From NCBI GenBank assembly GCA_017646015.1, contig JAGCNI010000090.1:1-53478 (forward strand): a stretch of 53,478 nucleotides of DNA, read 5' to 3'. Each line of letters starts with the position of its first letter. The first letter of the stretch is position 1. Source of the stretch: Lentisphaeria bacterium. GTDB taxonomy: Bacteria > Verrucomicrobiota > Lentisphaeria > Victivallales > UBA1829. The position numbers were made by a program, and so were the translations under genes. The notes beneath the pieces were generated by a model, which was not told where the DNA came from, did no database searches, and saw nothing but the letters and a program-made list of their open reading frames with translations. Of the stretch, positions 9,601 to 17,704 are shown one piece after another.

Positions 9601-10145
9601 CGAAAATCGTTGATCCTGTGACCCGTAAACAACTGCCGCCGGATACCGAAGGATTGTTGGTCATCAAAGGTCCGACTGTGATGCAGGGTTATCTGGATGA
9701 GCCCCGTCTGACTGAGGAAGCTGTTCAGGATGGCTGGTACAATACCGGTGATATCGGTAAGATCGATGCGGATGGTTACATCACCTTGTGCGGACGTCTT
9801 TCCCGTTTCAGTAAGATCGGCGGTGAAATGGTTCCGCATGAACTGGTTGAATGTGCGATCAATGAGATCCTGCATGTGGAAGAAAAAGTTGCCGCAGTGA
9901 CCGGTATTCCGGATGCTTCCAAAGGGGAAGCGTTGGTCGTATTCTATACGAATCTGCCGATTCCGCCTGAAAAGGTCATTGAAGAAATGCGTGCAAGAAA
10001 CATTACGAACCTGTGGATCCCGAAAGCCGGGAACTTCCATCAGGTCGATTCTCTGCCGATGCTCGGCAGCGGAAAACTGGATCTTGTGGCATTGAAAAAA
10101 TATGCAGAAGATTTGGCAGCAGGAAAGGTACTCAAAACGAAATGA
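6630..10145 (+). CDS. aas: LplT-PlsC-acyl-ACP synthetase fusion (lysophospholipid uptake and re-acylation)
   Basis: This 1,171-residue three-part protein combines steps of lysophospholipid repair. Residues about 1-430 are a 12-helix MFS unit like LplT, the lysophospholipid flippase. Residues about 440-640 are a PlsC acyltransferase with the HX4D motif (NHASFVDG, around residue 470) and the VFPEGKIT block. Residues about 650-1171 are an AMP-forming acyl-ACP/acyl-CoA synthetase with SSGSTGIPKGVML near residue 812, an EGYGCTELSP block and YNTGDIG. In E. coli LplT and Aas are separate; fusions are known in other bacteria. All catalytic motifs are intact. It probably imports 2-acyl-glycerophospholipids and re-acylates them at the inner membrane. 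Its TGA stop overlaps the next ATG. Confidence 0.9.
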   Translation: MIRNVAYSRRILPLITSQFFGVFNDHAFKMFVVLSVFKGQPNYFEGAAFMFLLTAAYVLPFILFSGITGAAADRLPKRSILIIAKFAELIVMILGTVCFLRVESWGMYPLLGVMFLMTTQSAFFSPAYNGLIPETFPEYEISKANGLNGMLTFIAAILGAGIAPLFWEFCNKSFLQCGEMLCLFSVFGFIAAVLVLPTIGGNRKDSGSAFRSFVEGWKAMVETRALWVTAVGDAFFCSIGVVIQTLIVLYANYVLKAGELELSAMMLAPALGMGLGCYFCGILSGRKVELGFVLPAGFLLGLFLILAGFNPGGPVQLTAKVTVHPCILIWLLLAGISGGFFVVPLRAYFQQWVNPAKRGVALAASNLLSFASMLIFSFLLLLLVAGAAPENTTVLPSWLMRFELPAFNPGSLFCFAGCVSIVGAFAGIFLLPDLPFRFIVLLLMNTLMKLRVIGSEKIPEHGAALLVSNHASFVDGLLISACTSRRIRFLMHEDYYRLPLLHPLARFFGFIEVPRNSRIKSMRNMITEVQDALRNGDVVCVFPEGKITRNGLMDEFSSGYTVMLPQDCKVPVIPVRIGMVWGSIFSYYYGKLKFRMPKEIPHPVSVTFGNPIPEGTTSFELRQIISELGAETEMVPRASERPLHYQVAKNAKRHPFRKLICESGGKELNCFQFCVGSAVLSRKIRDLVAPECKYVGVMLPNCAASAVACTAVMMADKVPAILNFTATRDSLIYAVKKAGATHILTSRKFLSKIGFEPMPEMVFLEDMAKTVTRWDKISMALMAVLLPHQEFMNLLSPLTHRDVMNTAAVLFSSGSTGIPKGVMLSHHNFNSDVYACTKVVAWDNNDVIVGNLPMFHAFGLISAYWLPLMIACKVVYVTSPLDCGAVTKACLDHKVTILLGTPTFIQSYLRRCDQQIFTNLRLAIAGAERLRSDISTKFEQIVNGERTLIEGYGCTELSPIVAINVGNSILNMGKTVGKAGSIGPAMPGICAKIVDPVTRKQLPPDTEGLLVIKGPTVMQGYLDEPRLTEEAVQDGWYNTGDIGKIDADGYITLCGRLSRFSKIGGEMVPHELVECAINEILHVEEKVAAVTGIPDASKGEALVVFYTNLPIPPEKVIEEMRARNITNLWIPKAGNFHQVDSLPMLGSGKLDLVALKKYAEDLAAGKVLKTK

Positions 10146-11065
10146 GTGCAGCTCTGCTGTTGAAAGTATTCTGGGGGATCCTCAAGACCTTCGCCTATTT
10201 CGGGTTGGGAGGTCTTGCCCTGCGTCTGAAATATGTGGATCAGGAAAGTTCCGCAAAATTCGGACGTTTTGTGGTGGATATGCTGTTCCCCCTCTATACA
10301 TTTTATTGTATTGTGACAAACTTTCACAAGGATGAGGCAGAGGCTTTATGGCAGTTGCCTGCTCTTGGATTGGGGATCGTGGTTTTCAACATGCTCTGCG
10401 GATTTGTTCTGCAGTACGGCATGCGTTTCAAAACACCCCGGCGGAAAGCGACATTTGTCCATCTGGCGACCATGAATAATTATGTATTTCTTCCATTGAT
10501 CCTGCTGCAGGATCTGTATGGGGAGAAAGCTGTGGCATATTTATTGCTGTTCAGTATCGGTTCCACGATCGGATTCTGGACTTGTGGTGTGGCGACTCTT
10601 GCCGGATCGGATTGGAAATCGGCGTTGAAGAATATCATTTCTTCCAATACCATCGCTGTGGTTCTGGGATTGATTTGTGTATTTTGCAATATCCCGGTTC
10701 CGCAGGGGATACTGATTTTCTGCAAGGATATCGGACAGGTCGCCGTGATTTCCGCGATGATCCTGACAGGTTGTACGATTTTCGGTTCGTTCACCCGTCT
10801 GATCGCATATCCTGCCGATGCCGTGTATATGCTTGTGACCCGGCTGATCATTCTGCCACTGCTGACTGTTCCGCTTTTGAAGCTGCTGCCGCTTGACCCG
10901 ATGATTGCCAATGTGGCGATCCTGGTGGCTCTGATGCCGGCAAGTTGTTCTTCTGCGTTGATCGTCCGTAAATATGGAGGCTCTGCGGATCTTGCCGGAC
11001 AGTCGATCGTTTTTTCAACGTTGTGTTCTCTGATCACCATTCCCCTGTTTCTGTATTTCCTCTGA
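10142..11065 (+). CDS. AEC-family (auxin efflux carrier-like) permease
   Basis: This 307-residue, ten-helix membrane protein of the AEC/bile-acid-sodium-symporter-like fold has two five-helix halves, usual for bacterial AEC proteins. I place the start at ATG 10142, which overlaps the preceding gene's stop as ATGA and gives MSAALLLKVFWGILKTFAYF. A longer frame reaching back to 10013 exists but would lie wholly inside the acyl-ACP synthetase domain. Translational coupling with the Aas-like fusion is likely. AEC members export or import organic anions such as malate; the substrate is not evident. A link to envelope lipid metabolism is suggested only by position. Confidence 0.82.
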   Translation: MSAALLLKVFWGILKTFAYFGLGGLALRLKYVDQESSAKFGRFVVDMLFPLYTFYCIVTNFHKDEAEALWQLPALGLGIVVFNMLCGFVLQYGMRFKTPRRKATFVHLATMNNYVFLPLILLQDLYGEKAVAYLLLFSIGSTIGFWTCGVATLAGSDWKSALKNIISSNTIAVVLGLICVFCNIPVPQGILIFCKDIGQVAVISAMILTGCTIFGSFTRLIAYPADAVYMLVTRLIILPLLTVPLLKLLPLDPMIANVAILVALMPASCSSALIVRKYGGSADLAGQSIVFSTLCSLITIPLFLYFL

Positions 11066-11132
11066 TAAGAGGAGCCGGATCAACAGCCGGATTTTCTTTG
11101 ACAAAATAAAAAAATAGTATCGGAGTAATTTT

Positions 11133-11585
11133 ATGAGTATTCAAATCGTTCATTCAGACCGTCATGAAGATGCAAAGTGGATCCATGACAACCTGTATGA
11201 GTATAATCTGCGGAAGACCGGGGAGGAACGGGTGGAAATCATTCTGGAACCGGATGCAGAACGGAATACTTTGCTGGCTGTCAGAGAGAATGGCGTGCGT
11301 TTGGGCGGATGTTGCTGGCATATCCGGAAAGAGGATCACTTTGTATTTGTTGATTTTCTCTGGATGTCCGATGCTGCCCGTGGCACCGGTTGCGGTTCTG
11401 CTCTGCTTCAAACAGTGGAAAATGAAGCAAAGAATGCCGGATGCTGTGGCGTATCCCTCGGAACAAATACATTTCAGGCTCCCGGTTTTTATCAGAAAAT
11501 GGGCTATACTGTGATCCAAGAGGAAAAGCGTCCGATGAAAAACTGTCCGGAAAATATTCACTACGTTTTCCGCAAAACATTTTGA
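11133..11585 (+). CDS. GNAT-family N-acetyltransferase
   Basis: This 150-residue cytoplasmic protein has the GNAT fold: central strand FVFVDFLWMSDAARGTGCGS, in which RGTGCGSAL forms the acetyl-CoA pyrophosphate loop (motif A), then LLQTVENEAKNAGC, and finally PGFYQKMGYTVI, the usual motif B. The length is typical. It probably acetylates a small molecule or an N-terminal amine; the acceptor cannot be predicted. CGGAG at 11121-11125 is spaced 7 bases from ATG 11133. No convincing separate promoter was seen in the 67-base gap, so it may be read from the upstream operon. Confidence 0.85.
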   Translation: MSIQIVHSDRHEDAKWIHDNLYEYNLRKTGEERVEIILEPDAERNTLLAVRENGVRLGGCCWHIRKEDHFVFVDFLWMSDAARGTGCGSALLQTVENEAKNAGCCGVSLGTNTFQAPGFYQKMGYTVIQEEKRPMKNCPENIHYVFRKTF

Positions 11586-11622
11586 GCTCTGTTTTAGATT
11601 TTATCTGAAGATTTTTATTTTT

Positions 11623-11646
11623 AGAACACTTTTCAGAACACTTTTC
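11623..11646. repeat. Tandem 12-base repeat
   Basis: AGAACACTTTTC occurs twice head to tail (11623-11634 and 11635-11646) in an AT-rich gap shortly after the stop of the acetyltransferase gene. It may be a duplicated protein-binding site or simple slippage. Confidence 0.8.
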
Positions 11647-11721
11647 AGGTAGCAGACCTTTTATATTTTTATTTTTTTGTACTCAAATTCCGGGAAAATA
11701 TCTTTTTTTTCATTCAGCGTA

Positions 11722-11750
11722 TTGTTTTTTCTGCGGATTTCTATTATAAT
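11722..11750 (+). promoter_or_regulatory. Predicted promoter upstream of the glycerophosphodiesterase gene
   Basis: TTGTTT (11722-11727) and a perfect TATAAT (11745-11750) are separated by 17 bases. Transcription from here would leave about 210 untranslated bases before ATG 11970. Confidence 0.6.
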
Positions 11751-11831
11751 TAAGTTATCCGGAAAAGATTGGAATGAACAGAATTTTTTTAATAAAAAAG
11801 AGTATATGTTCAACTGCTGAAATGGAGGTGT

Positions 11832-11894
11832 ATGCATAAAACAATATTATTCGATTTTCCGGTGGGAATCTTGAAATTGGATGCCAGGAAATAA
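11832..11894 (+). CDS. Possible 20-residue leader peptide (weak)
   Basis: ATG 11832 opens a 20-codon frame ending at TAA 11892-11894. A strong GGAGG sits at 11824-11828, but only three bases separate it from the ATG, which is short. The peptide would read MHKTILFDFPVGILKLDARK. It lies in the leader between the predicted promoter and the glycerophosphodiesterase start. There is no homology evidence; it could be an upstream regulatory frame or chance. Confidence 0.25.
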   Translation: MHKTILFDFPVGILKLDARK

Positions 11895-11969
11895 ATTTAC
11901 ACTGTTATTAAAAAGAATTAAAACTGCCGCTTTTTGAAAGAGACAGTTTGGAAAGCAGGAAAATCAATT

Positions 11970-12713
11970 ATGAAAAATCAGGTCAAATGGATTTCGCATC
12001 GAGGGGAATCAGTCGATGCTCCGGAAAATTCTCTTGCCGCTTTCAAATTATCTTTGGATCGCAAGACAGACGGAATGGAATGTGATGTATATCTGTGCCG
12101 GGATAATCAAGTCGTTGTGGCTCATGATGAGCATACCGGACGAATGGGGAATTGTGCGAAAGTAATCACAGAAACAGACTGGGCTGATTTGCAGAAGGTT
12201 TGTATCTCCGGAAATAAATGCAAAAAATATCCGGATGAACGTATCCCCCTGTTTGTTACGACCTTGCAATATCTCGGTGAAGGCAGAGAATATTATGTGG
12301 AATTGAAACCGGGACAGCCTCCTCTGGTTGATGCTGTTGCTGAAATCCTTGAACAGGAAAAGATTGATGCAAGCCAGATCGTGATCATCTCTTTTGATGC
12401 GGAAATGATTGCGCTTTCCAAAAAACGGATGCCTCAATACAGAGCCTTGTGGTTGTGCGATATCGCTCAGCAGACACCTGCCGAGTTGATTGCCCGTCTG
12501 AAGTCGATCAATGCCGATGGTGTGGATGCTTACGGGGATGAACTGGTTCTCACCCGTGAATATATTGCCGAACTCCATGCCGCTGGAATGATTGTGGCAG
12601 TCTGGACAATTGATCAGCCGGAACAGGCAAAACGTTTTATTGAAGCGGGAGTGGATTCGATCACCAGTAATTGCGCCGCATTGCTCCGCGATCTTCTGGC
12701 GGAAAGAAATTGA
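11970..12713 (+). CDS. Glycerophosphodiester phosphodiesterase
   Basis: This 247-residue protein is of the GDPD family. It has the opening WISHRGESVDAPENSLAAF (catalytic His and the PEN block), the metal-binding ECDV and AHDEH motifs, YVELKPG with the late Glu/Lys pair, and the C-terminal barrel strands VAVWTIDQPEQAKRFIEAGVD. The enzyme hydrolyses glycerophosphodiesters to glycerol-3-phosphate and an alcohol, using a divalent metal. No signal peptide is evident, so it is likely cytoplasmic. I prefer ATG 11970 (AGCAGGA at 11954-11960) to the upstream TTG at 11934, because the family fold starts at once. Confidence 0.88.
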   Translation: MKNQVKWISHRGESVDAPENSLAAFKLSLDRKTDGMECDVYLCRDNQVVVAHDEHTGRMGNCAKVITETDWADLQKVCISGNKCKKYPDERIPLFVTTLQYLGEGREYYVELKPGQPPLVDAVAEILEQEKIDASQIVIISFDAEMIALSKKRMPQYRALWLCDIAQQTPAELIARLKSINADGVDAYGDELVLTREYIAELHAAGMIVAVWTIDQPEQAKRFIEAGVDSITSNCAALLRDLLAERN

Positions 12714-12845
12714 GATCCTGTTTTGCAATACATAATTTGAAACATAACAAATCAAGCCTGTTTTTGAGTGGGGGTACGATATCATCCCCAAAAGAAAGGA
12801 GTCGATAGAGTTATATAAAAAACAGGTTCGCAAGAAATCGTTTTC

Positions 12846-12972
12846 AACGACGCATAACATGGATTATGTAACGTTGAATAAGTACAAAAATCTAATGAAA
12901 AAGGAAAATTTATGACTATGAAAAAGAAAAATTCTGTTGGATCGCACAACATAATCCATGTTATGCGTCGTT
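12846..12972. repeat. Perfect 24-base inverted repeat spanning the pseudopilin start
   Basis: The arm 12846-12869 (AACGACGCATAACATGG then ATTATGT) is exactly the reverse complement of 12949-12972, separated by 79 bases that contain the Shine-Dalgarno site and start codon of the pseudopilin gene. The right arm lies inside codons 13-21. Each arm is itself nearly palindromic (CATAA/TTATG pairing around six bases), so an mRNA could fold either as one long stem or as two short hairpins. It may be regulatory, or a DNA-palindrome or assembly artefact. Confidence 0.9.
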
Positions 12973-13682
12973 CCTTTACATTGATTGAGCTCCTTGTGGT
13001 GATTGCTATCATTGCAATTCTTGCAGGTATGTTACTGCCAGCCTTGAACGCTGCCAAAGCAAAAGCGGTCGGAATCAAATGTGTTTCCAATGTGAAACAG
13101 ACTTCTCTTGTTCTTCAATTATATGCCAATGATTTCAAAGGATGGGTTCATGCCTGCAGAAGTAATAGTGCAGATGGTAAAAGAGCTTATTTCTATGAAA
13201 CTTGGAATGCTCTTGGCTATATTCAATTAAAAACTGTAGTAAAAGGCACCAATCAACATTTTCCTGCTTTTATGAAATGCCCGGATTCCAGACTCCTTGA
13301 TAAATCGGAACAAGGATGTTATGGACTGCGTTATCATGCACAGGATGCGAGCCGCTTCTACAATATTTTTTCTTCAAAACCCTTTGTAGCAAAAGGCCAT
13401 CCGGATTATTCACCCGATAAATACTGGACCTCGCTTCAGGATATGATTCTGATGGGAGATGCTGTTCATGCTGTTGAGAAAACACCAAGTTGTCTGCTGG
13501 GGGATAATGGTAATAAGGCAAGTCAACTGCCCTCATTCCATCATAACGGATCTTGCACGATCGCCTATGGAGATATGCATGTAAATCAGATCAAGCCCAT
13601 TGATTTGTTCGACAGTGTTACAGCCCGTACACAGTGGACCTATTTCTATGAGTTGAAAACACGAATCGGCAGATTTCCATAA
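12912..13682 (+). CDS. Type II secretion/DUF1559-like pseudopilin (locus A)
   Basis: This 256-residue protein has a class III signal peptide: a basic leader (MTMKKK...MRRS), then [20 protein letters not shown] with the conserved Glu at +5 (residue 26), followed by [20 protein letters not shown]. The C-terminal part has [20 protein letters not shown], the DUF1559-like end pattern. The residue before the mature N-terminus is Ser, not the usual Gly. The mature protein would sit in the inner membrane with a periplasmic globular domain. AAGGAA precedes ATG 12912. The next gene is a GntR-type regulator, then two secreted carbohydrate proteins, so the gene probably serves polysaccharide handling rather than classical pili. 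Its role is unproven. Confidence 0.85.
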   Translation: MTMKKKNSVGSHNIIHVMRRSFTLIELLVVIAIIAILAGMLLPALNAAKAKAVGIKCVSNVKQTSLVLQLYANDFKGWVHACRSNSADGKRAYFYETWNALGYIQLKTVVKGTNQHFPAFMKCPDSRLLDKSEQGCYGLRYHAQDASRFYNIFSSKPFVAKGHPDYSPDKYWTSLQDMILMGDAVHAVEKTPSCLLGDNGNKASQLPSFHHNGSCTIAYGDMHVNQIKPIDLFDSVTARTQWTYFYELKTRIGRFP

Positions 13683-13708
13683 GAGACAAGTTGAAAGATT
13701 TCTGTTTT

Positions 13709-14779
13709 ATGTTAAAGGTGCGTAAAAAGAAAAGTGAAACTCTTGCTGAATTGATTCGTAAAAATCTGCAGGAGTTTCCTTTCACTGCCGGGACACCGGT
13801 TGCTTCTTCGCGTGAGATCGCCCGGAAATACAATGTTTCTCTTTCGACAGCAGATCAGGCATTGAATCATCTTGTACAGGAAGATTTTTTATACCGTTCT
13901 CCGGGAAGCGGAACTTTTCTGAAACAGGATTCACAAGCCCGGAGTCTGCATATCGGGATTGCCGATCAGATCGTGAGTGCTCAATATCTTACACCCGAGA
14001 TCAACCGGATCCTGGACAGACATTTCGAGATTGCGGGACAGGAATTGAGTGATCTGGGGTGTCACCTTGATCTGCTTTCTTATCAATCCATGATCCAGTC
14101 ATTTCAGGAATGTGGCTTGGACGGACTGTTGATGAGTATCAACTATATTGATCCGGAATCTGTACGTCTGATGCAGGAGAAGAAGATCCCGGTGGTTGTG
14201 TACCGGCATTTTCAGAGTGTTCCGGAATATTCCTGTGTTTATTATGATTACAGTGTGGGGATGAAATCTGCATTGGAATATCTGAAGATCCGGAAAGATG
14301 AACCGGTTGTTCTTGTTTATGAAACGACCTCCTGCGGGCGTTATATTCATTCTTTATGGAAAGAGCTGTTATATTCGTATGGCATCTCTGAAAAGAATAT
14401 AATTTCTTATGACGTTTGCGTGAAAGAGCGGGAATTGACCTGTTACCGTCTGGCAAGAGTCAATTTATCGAAGTTCAAAGGTGCAGCGATCCTCACTTCC
14501 AATGATGGTTTGGCAGCGAATCTGATCAATGCTCTTACGCTTGAGAATTTAGTATGCGGTCAGGATTACCGCATTATCGGGACAGAGAATCGGGAAGCAT
14601 ACGGTTTTGAGATAGGGAATCGTGGACCTGTGATCGCTTCCATTCACACGCCGATCGAGGTGATGGCAAAAGAAGCAGTGAAACTGCTGATGTACAAGAT
14701 CAATCATGAGGTTGATTATACTTGTCAGCTCCGGATCCCGACCGGATTTGTGCCGCGTTTGAGCAGCGGACACAAGTGA
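13709..14779 (+). CDS. GntR-type regulator with LacI-like sugar-sensing domain
   Basis: The 356 residues comprise a GntR winged helix at about 5-78 (TPVASSREIARKYNVSLSTA through SPGSGTFLKQD) and a C-terminal periplasmic-binding-protein-like sensor (about 95-350), with VVVYRHFQSVPEYSCVYYDY and GTENREAYGFEIG resembling LacI effector domains. Such hybrids (AraR-like) usually sense a sugar and control adjacent catabolic genes. ATG 13709 is preferred; an in-frame TTG at 13691 would add six residues, and neither has a strong ribosome site. It starts 26 bases after the pseudopilin stop and 37 before the glycosidase-like gene, so it is the obvious candidate controller of locus A. Confidence 0.85.
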   Translation: MLKVRKKKSETLAELIRKNLQEFPFTAGTPVASSREIARKYNVSLSTADQALNHLVQEDFLYRSPGSGTFLKQDSQARSLHIGIADQIVSAQYLTPEINRILDRHFEIAGQELSDLGCHLDLLSYQSMIQSFQECGLDGLLMSINYIDPESVRLMQEKKIPVVVYRHFQSVPEYSCVYYDYSVGMKSALEYLKIRKDEPVVLVYETTSCGRYIHSLWKELLYSYGISEKNIISYDVCVKERELTCYRLARVNLSKFKGAAILTSNDGLAANLINALTLENLVCGQDYRIIGTENREAYGFEIGNRGPVIASIHTPIEVMAKEAVKLLMYKINHEVDYTCQLRIPTGFVPRLSSGHK

Positions 14780-14816
14780 TTTTGATAACTCAAAAATAAA
14801 AAGGATAGAATGTTTT

Positions 14817-17693
14817 ATGAAAAAAATTCTGATGCTCTTCTTGTGGAGCGTTTTCCTGATTGCAGTGCAGGGGGGAGATGCCATTTGTCAGGGTACATTC
14901 AAATTGAAATCCGGTGTGGAGACCTCCTACCGGGTGTATTCACATCCCCGTTTTCTTCAGTTCAAGATCCGCTGCAGTGAACCTGCAATGGATCAGCTGC
15001 AGTGTCAGGGAAATATCCATGATGTAAGTGTCTGGCGTGGCGATTCAGTGGAACTCTTTATCAAGCCGTCGAAAAAGGGGGGAACGATCGCACAATTTGC
15101 CATTTCACCGAATGGCTCCACGTATGATGCTCTGGTTCAGTATTTGAACCGGGATGCCAACTGGAGTCCTGTGGGGATCGAAGTCAAAACAGAAAAAGGA
15201 AAAGATTTCTGGTCGATCGACATGAAAATTCCTTTCGGTCTTTTGATCGGGACGCTTAACGAAGGTGACAAAAAAGGTTGTGATTCCGGCAGCTGGAGTT
15301 TCAATCTTGTGCGGAACCGTCGTGCCGGCATGAGAGAAATGATCAGTTGTGCCCCTGCGGATCACTGGCTGGAATATCAGAAGTATATCAAGCTGAAGAA
15401 TGTGCGTGCGGAATATTCTGTATCCCGTTGGAATATCAGCGGTTTGAAAGCTGGAAAAGTGCAGAAAAAAGGCGGACAATATACCGCTGTGCTTGAGGGA
15501 ACAGTGGATAATATGGGCGACCGTATGCGTCTGGTCACGGTCCATGCCAGCCTGACGGATGCCAAACGGAGCGTACTTTACCGTGTTTCTGAAGAGAAAT
15601 TGGCATTGGCGAAAGGACAGATGTTCCGTTTGCAGAAAACGGTTGAATTTCCGGAATCAGGAAATTATCAGCTGGAAATTTACGTAAAAGACAAACAGAG
15701 TCTCTTGAGTTATCACTCTGTTCCGGTCAAACTGGAATTTGTCCCGATCAAACTGAGTATTGTTTCCGGAGCCTTCCGCGGCAGAGAACTTTTTGCTTCC
15801 ATGCCGCTGAAAGATCTTGTTTTCAAAGTGCAGACAGATCATCCGGTCCGTGCGGGAGACACCTGTGAATTGTTGATCCGTGATGCTGCGAAAAAAGTGG
15901 TTGTGCAGAAGAAAGTAGCTGCGGAGACAGCTCTTGCGAAAAATATTTCCATAAAACTTCCGCATCGCAAACCGGGAATCTATAGTTGTGAAGCAAAATT
16001 TTCGACTCCGGGATTGCCTGTTGCGACGACCCAACTGCGTATTCACTCTCCGGTTGAAAATGAAATCTATTTGGCGGAAAATGGAAACTTTGTTCGGAAC
16101 GGTAAAGAATTTTTTGCCATTGGAGGATTTGGATATGTTGGAAAATTCCTGCCTCCCGGTTATGAGAAAACGGGGTCATACTCTGTTGGTTACGGTCCTG
16201 TCCGTCCTCCTGAAAAAGGGAAAGGTGCCTATTCTGATGGTGTGAAGGAATACGACAGCCGTTATATGCCGTTCCCGGAACCTCCTGAATTGTGGACTCA
16301 TCCGGTCAGTCCTGCTCATGCGAAACGAGCTTTGCGTCCGATTCCGCCTGAAGCAGCCAAACGGATCGGAGAAGTTATTTCCGGATGGAAAGGCAGCAAT
16401 GAAATTTTCGGCTGGTATCTGGCGGATGAACCCTCCGAAACGAAATGTCTGCCGGCATATTATGATCAGATTTCAGCGATCTGTCATGAATATGATCCGT
16501 ACCACATGACCTTTATGACATTTCAGAGTTCCTCTGCCGGCGAATTGTACGGGAATGCCTGTGATGTTGTTATCTTTGACTATTTCCCGGGCTTTCACGA
16601 AAAAGGGAAAAACCATACCCTTGACTATATTGTCCGCATGGCAGAAGAAACAGCACAAGGCATTGGTCCCGGAAAAAGTTTGATTTCAGCTCCGCCGCTG
16701 TATGCGTATGTTGATAACAGCACATTGATGCCGCGCTATGCGACATTTGACGAGCTGCGCTGTATGGTTTACTCCTCGTTGACACATGATGCTGTCCGTG
16801 GGATCTGCTGGAATGATATTTCCCGGTGTGGAGTCAGTTTGGATCAGTATATCGGGGTTCAGCGGATCAGCCGGAATCTGAAAGCACTGGAAAAATTCTG
16901 GCTTTCCCGGAATCTTGTCAAACTCAATTGTAGCGGCAAACAGGCATCCAAACTGCAATGGATCGCTAAAAAAGTCAATGGAAAACTGTATATTCTGCTG
17001 GTCAATCCGAGTGATGATCCTCTGAAAATCGACTTGAAACTTCCGGCAGATTCCGGTGTTCTCCGTGAACTGGATTCTGATAAAGCGCAGACTTTGTATG
17101 CCGGGCGCAACAATCAACTGAGTTTTGCACCGCTTCAGGTTCGTATTTTCTCTGCCGATCCGGCAGCTCCGAAACTGATCACTGTTGATCAGATCCGGAA
17201 ATCCATTCGTGATTTTGAGGAGAAAGAACTCAAGAGTGGAAATCTCTGTTACTACAAACGCGGTGCGGAAACGATCCACTCCCTTGTGTATGTCAAAGAT
17301 TCCAAATCATTCCGTTTCCCTGCCAACCGGAGAATGGTGAATGATGGTCTGACTACATGGCTCTACAATGTCCGTCCCTTCCCGAAAGAAGATCCGGAAC
17401 CGTTCCTCGGGATCAAATTCAAAAAAGCGGAAAAAGTTTCCCGCATTGAAGTTTACTGGCATTCTTTTGACAAAAAATCACCGGATGCGTCGAATCTGAT
17501 TTTTGAGGGGGCAGGCAGCGATGGGAAATGGAAAGCTCTTTCTGTGACCGGATGCAAAACCGTACGAAATGGGAATGTTGTTCAGGGAGTATGCAAGATT
17601 TCTCCTGCGGAAGTGAAACAGATCCGGATTCGATTCAAAGTCAAAAATCCTTTGCATCTCAGTGTCTGTGAAATAAAAGCATTCAATAACTGA
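14817..17693 (+). CDS. Secreted multi-domain glycosidase-like protein
   Basis: This 958-residue protein has a signal peptide (MKKILMLFLWSVFLIAVQGG). Order of parts: a CBM9/DOMON-like sandwich at about 25-195 (VSVWRGDSVELFIKPSKKGG, then a FAISPNGSTYDAL strand), two beta-rich linker domains at about 195-415, a TIM-barrel-like hydrolase region at about 418-700 with the acidic strand WYLADEPSE near 534-542, a small beta domain, and an F5/8-type C-terminal domain (about 790-957, GIKFKKAEKVSRIEVYW). The ADEP glutamate resembles the acid/base of clan-A glycosidases, but I cannot assign a GH family. It probably acts on a polysaccharide in the periplasm or at the surface. Locus A context supports sugar breakdown. 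Confidence 0.72.
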   Translation: MKKILMLFLWSVFLIAVQGGDAICQGTFKLKSGVETSYRVYSHPRFLQFKIRCSEPAMDQLQCQGNIHDVSVWRGDSVELFIKPSKKGGTIAQFAISPNGSTYDALVQYLNRDANWSPVGIEVKTEKGKDFWSIDMKIPFGLLIGTLNEGDKKGCDSGSWSFNLVRNRRAGMREMISCAPADHWLEYQKYIKLKNVRAEYSVSRWNISGLKAGKVQKKGGQYTAVLEGTVDNMGDRMRLVTVHASLTDAKRSVLYRVSEEKLALAKGQMFRLQKTVEFPESGNYQLEIYVKDKQSLLSYHSVPVKLEFVPIKLSIVSGAFRGRELFASMPLKDLVFKVQTDHPVRAGDTCELLIRDAAKKVVVQKKVAAETALAKNISIKLPHRKPGIYSCEAKFSTPGLPVATTQLRIHSPVENEIYLAENGNFVRNGKEFFAIGGFGYVGKFLPPGYEKTGSYSVGYGPVRPPEKGKGAYSDGVKEYDSRYMPFPEPPELWTHPVSPAHAKRALRPIPPEAAKRIGEVISGWKGSNEIFGWYLADEPSETKCLPAYYDQISAICHEYDPYHMTFMTFQSSSAGELYGNACDVVIFDYFPGFHEKGKNHTLDYIVRMAEETAQGIGPGKSLISAPPLYAYVDNSTLMPRYATFDELRCMVYSSLTHDAVRGICWNDISRCGVSLDQYIGVQRISRNLKALEKFWLSRNLVKLNCSGKQASKLQWIAKKVNGKLYILLVNPSDDPLKIDLKLPADSGVLRELDSDKAQTLYAGRNNQLSFAPLQVRIFSADPAAPKLITVDQIRKSIRDFEEKELKSGNLCYYKRGAETIHSLVYVKDSKSFRFPANRRMVNDGLTTWLYNVRPFPKEDPEPFLGIKFKKAEKVSRIEVYWHSFDKKSPDASNLIFEGAGSDGKWKALSVTGCKTVRNGNVVQGVCKISPAEVKQIRIRFKVKNPLHLSVCEIKAFNN

Positions 17694-17704
17694 AGGAGAT
17701 TTTT

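Larger units (their letters stand above)
11586..11969 (+). other. AT-rich intergenic region with a long leader
   Basis: This 384-base stretch separates the acetyltransferase from the glycerophosphodiesterase gene. It holds a tandem 12-base repeat (11623-11646), a promoter-like pair (11722-11750) that would give a leader of about 210 bases, and a possible 20-codon frame behind a GGAGG (11832-11894). I saw no strong terminator and no recognisable riboswitch. Confidence 0.6.

Noticed and set aside
11073..11100. Repeat of GCCGGAT as a possible terminator after the AEC permease
   Set aside because: The copies are direct, not inverted, so they do not form a stem.
12766..12800. GGGG/CCCC pairing as a terminator before the pseudopilin gene
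   Set aside because: The stem is only about five pairs with a 12-base loop and has no following T tract on plus; too weak to call.
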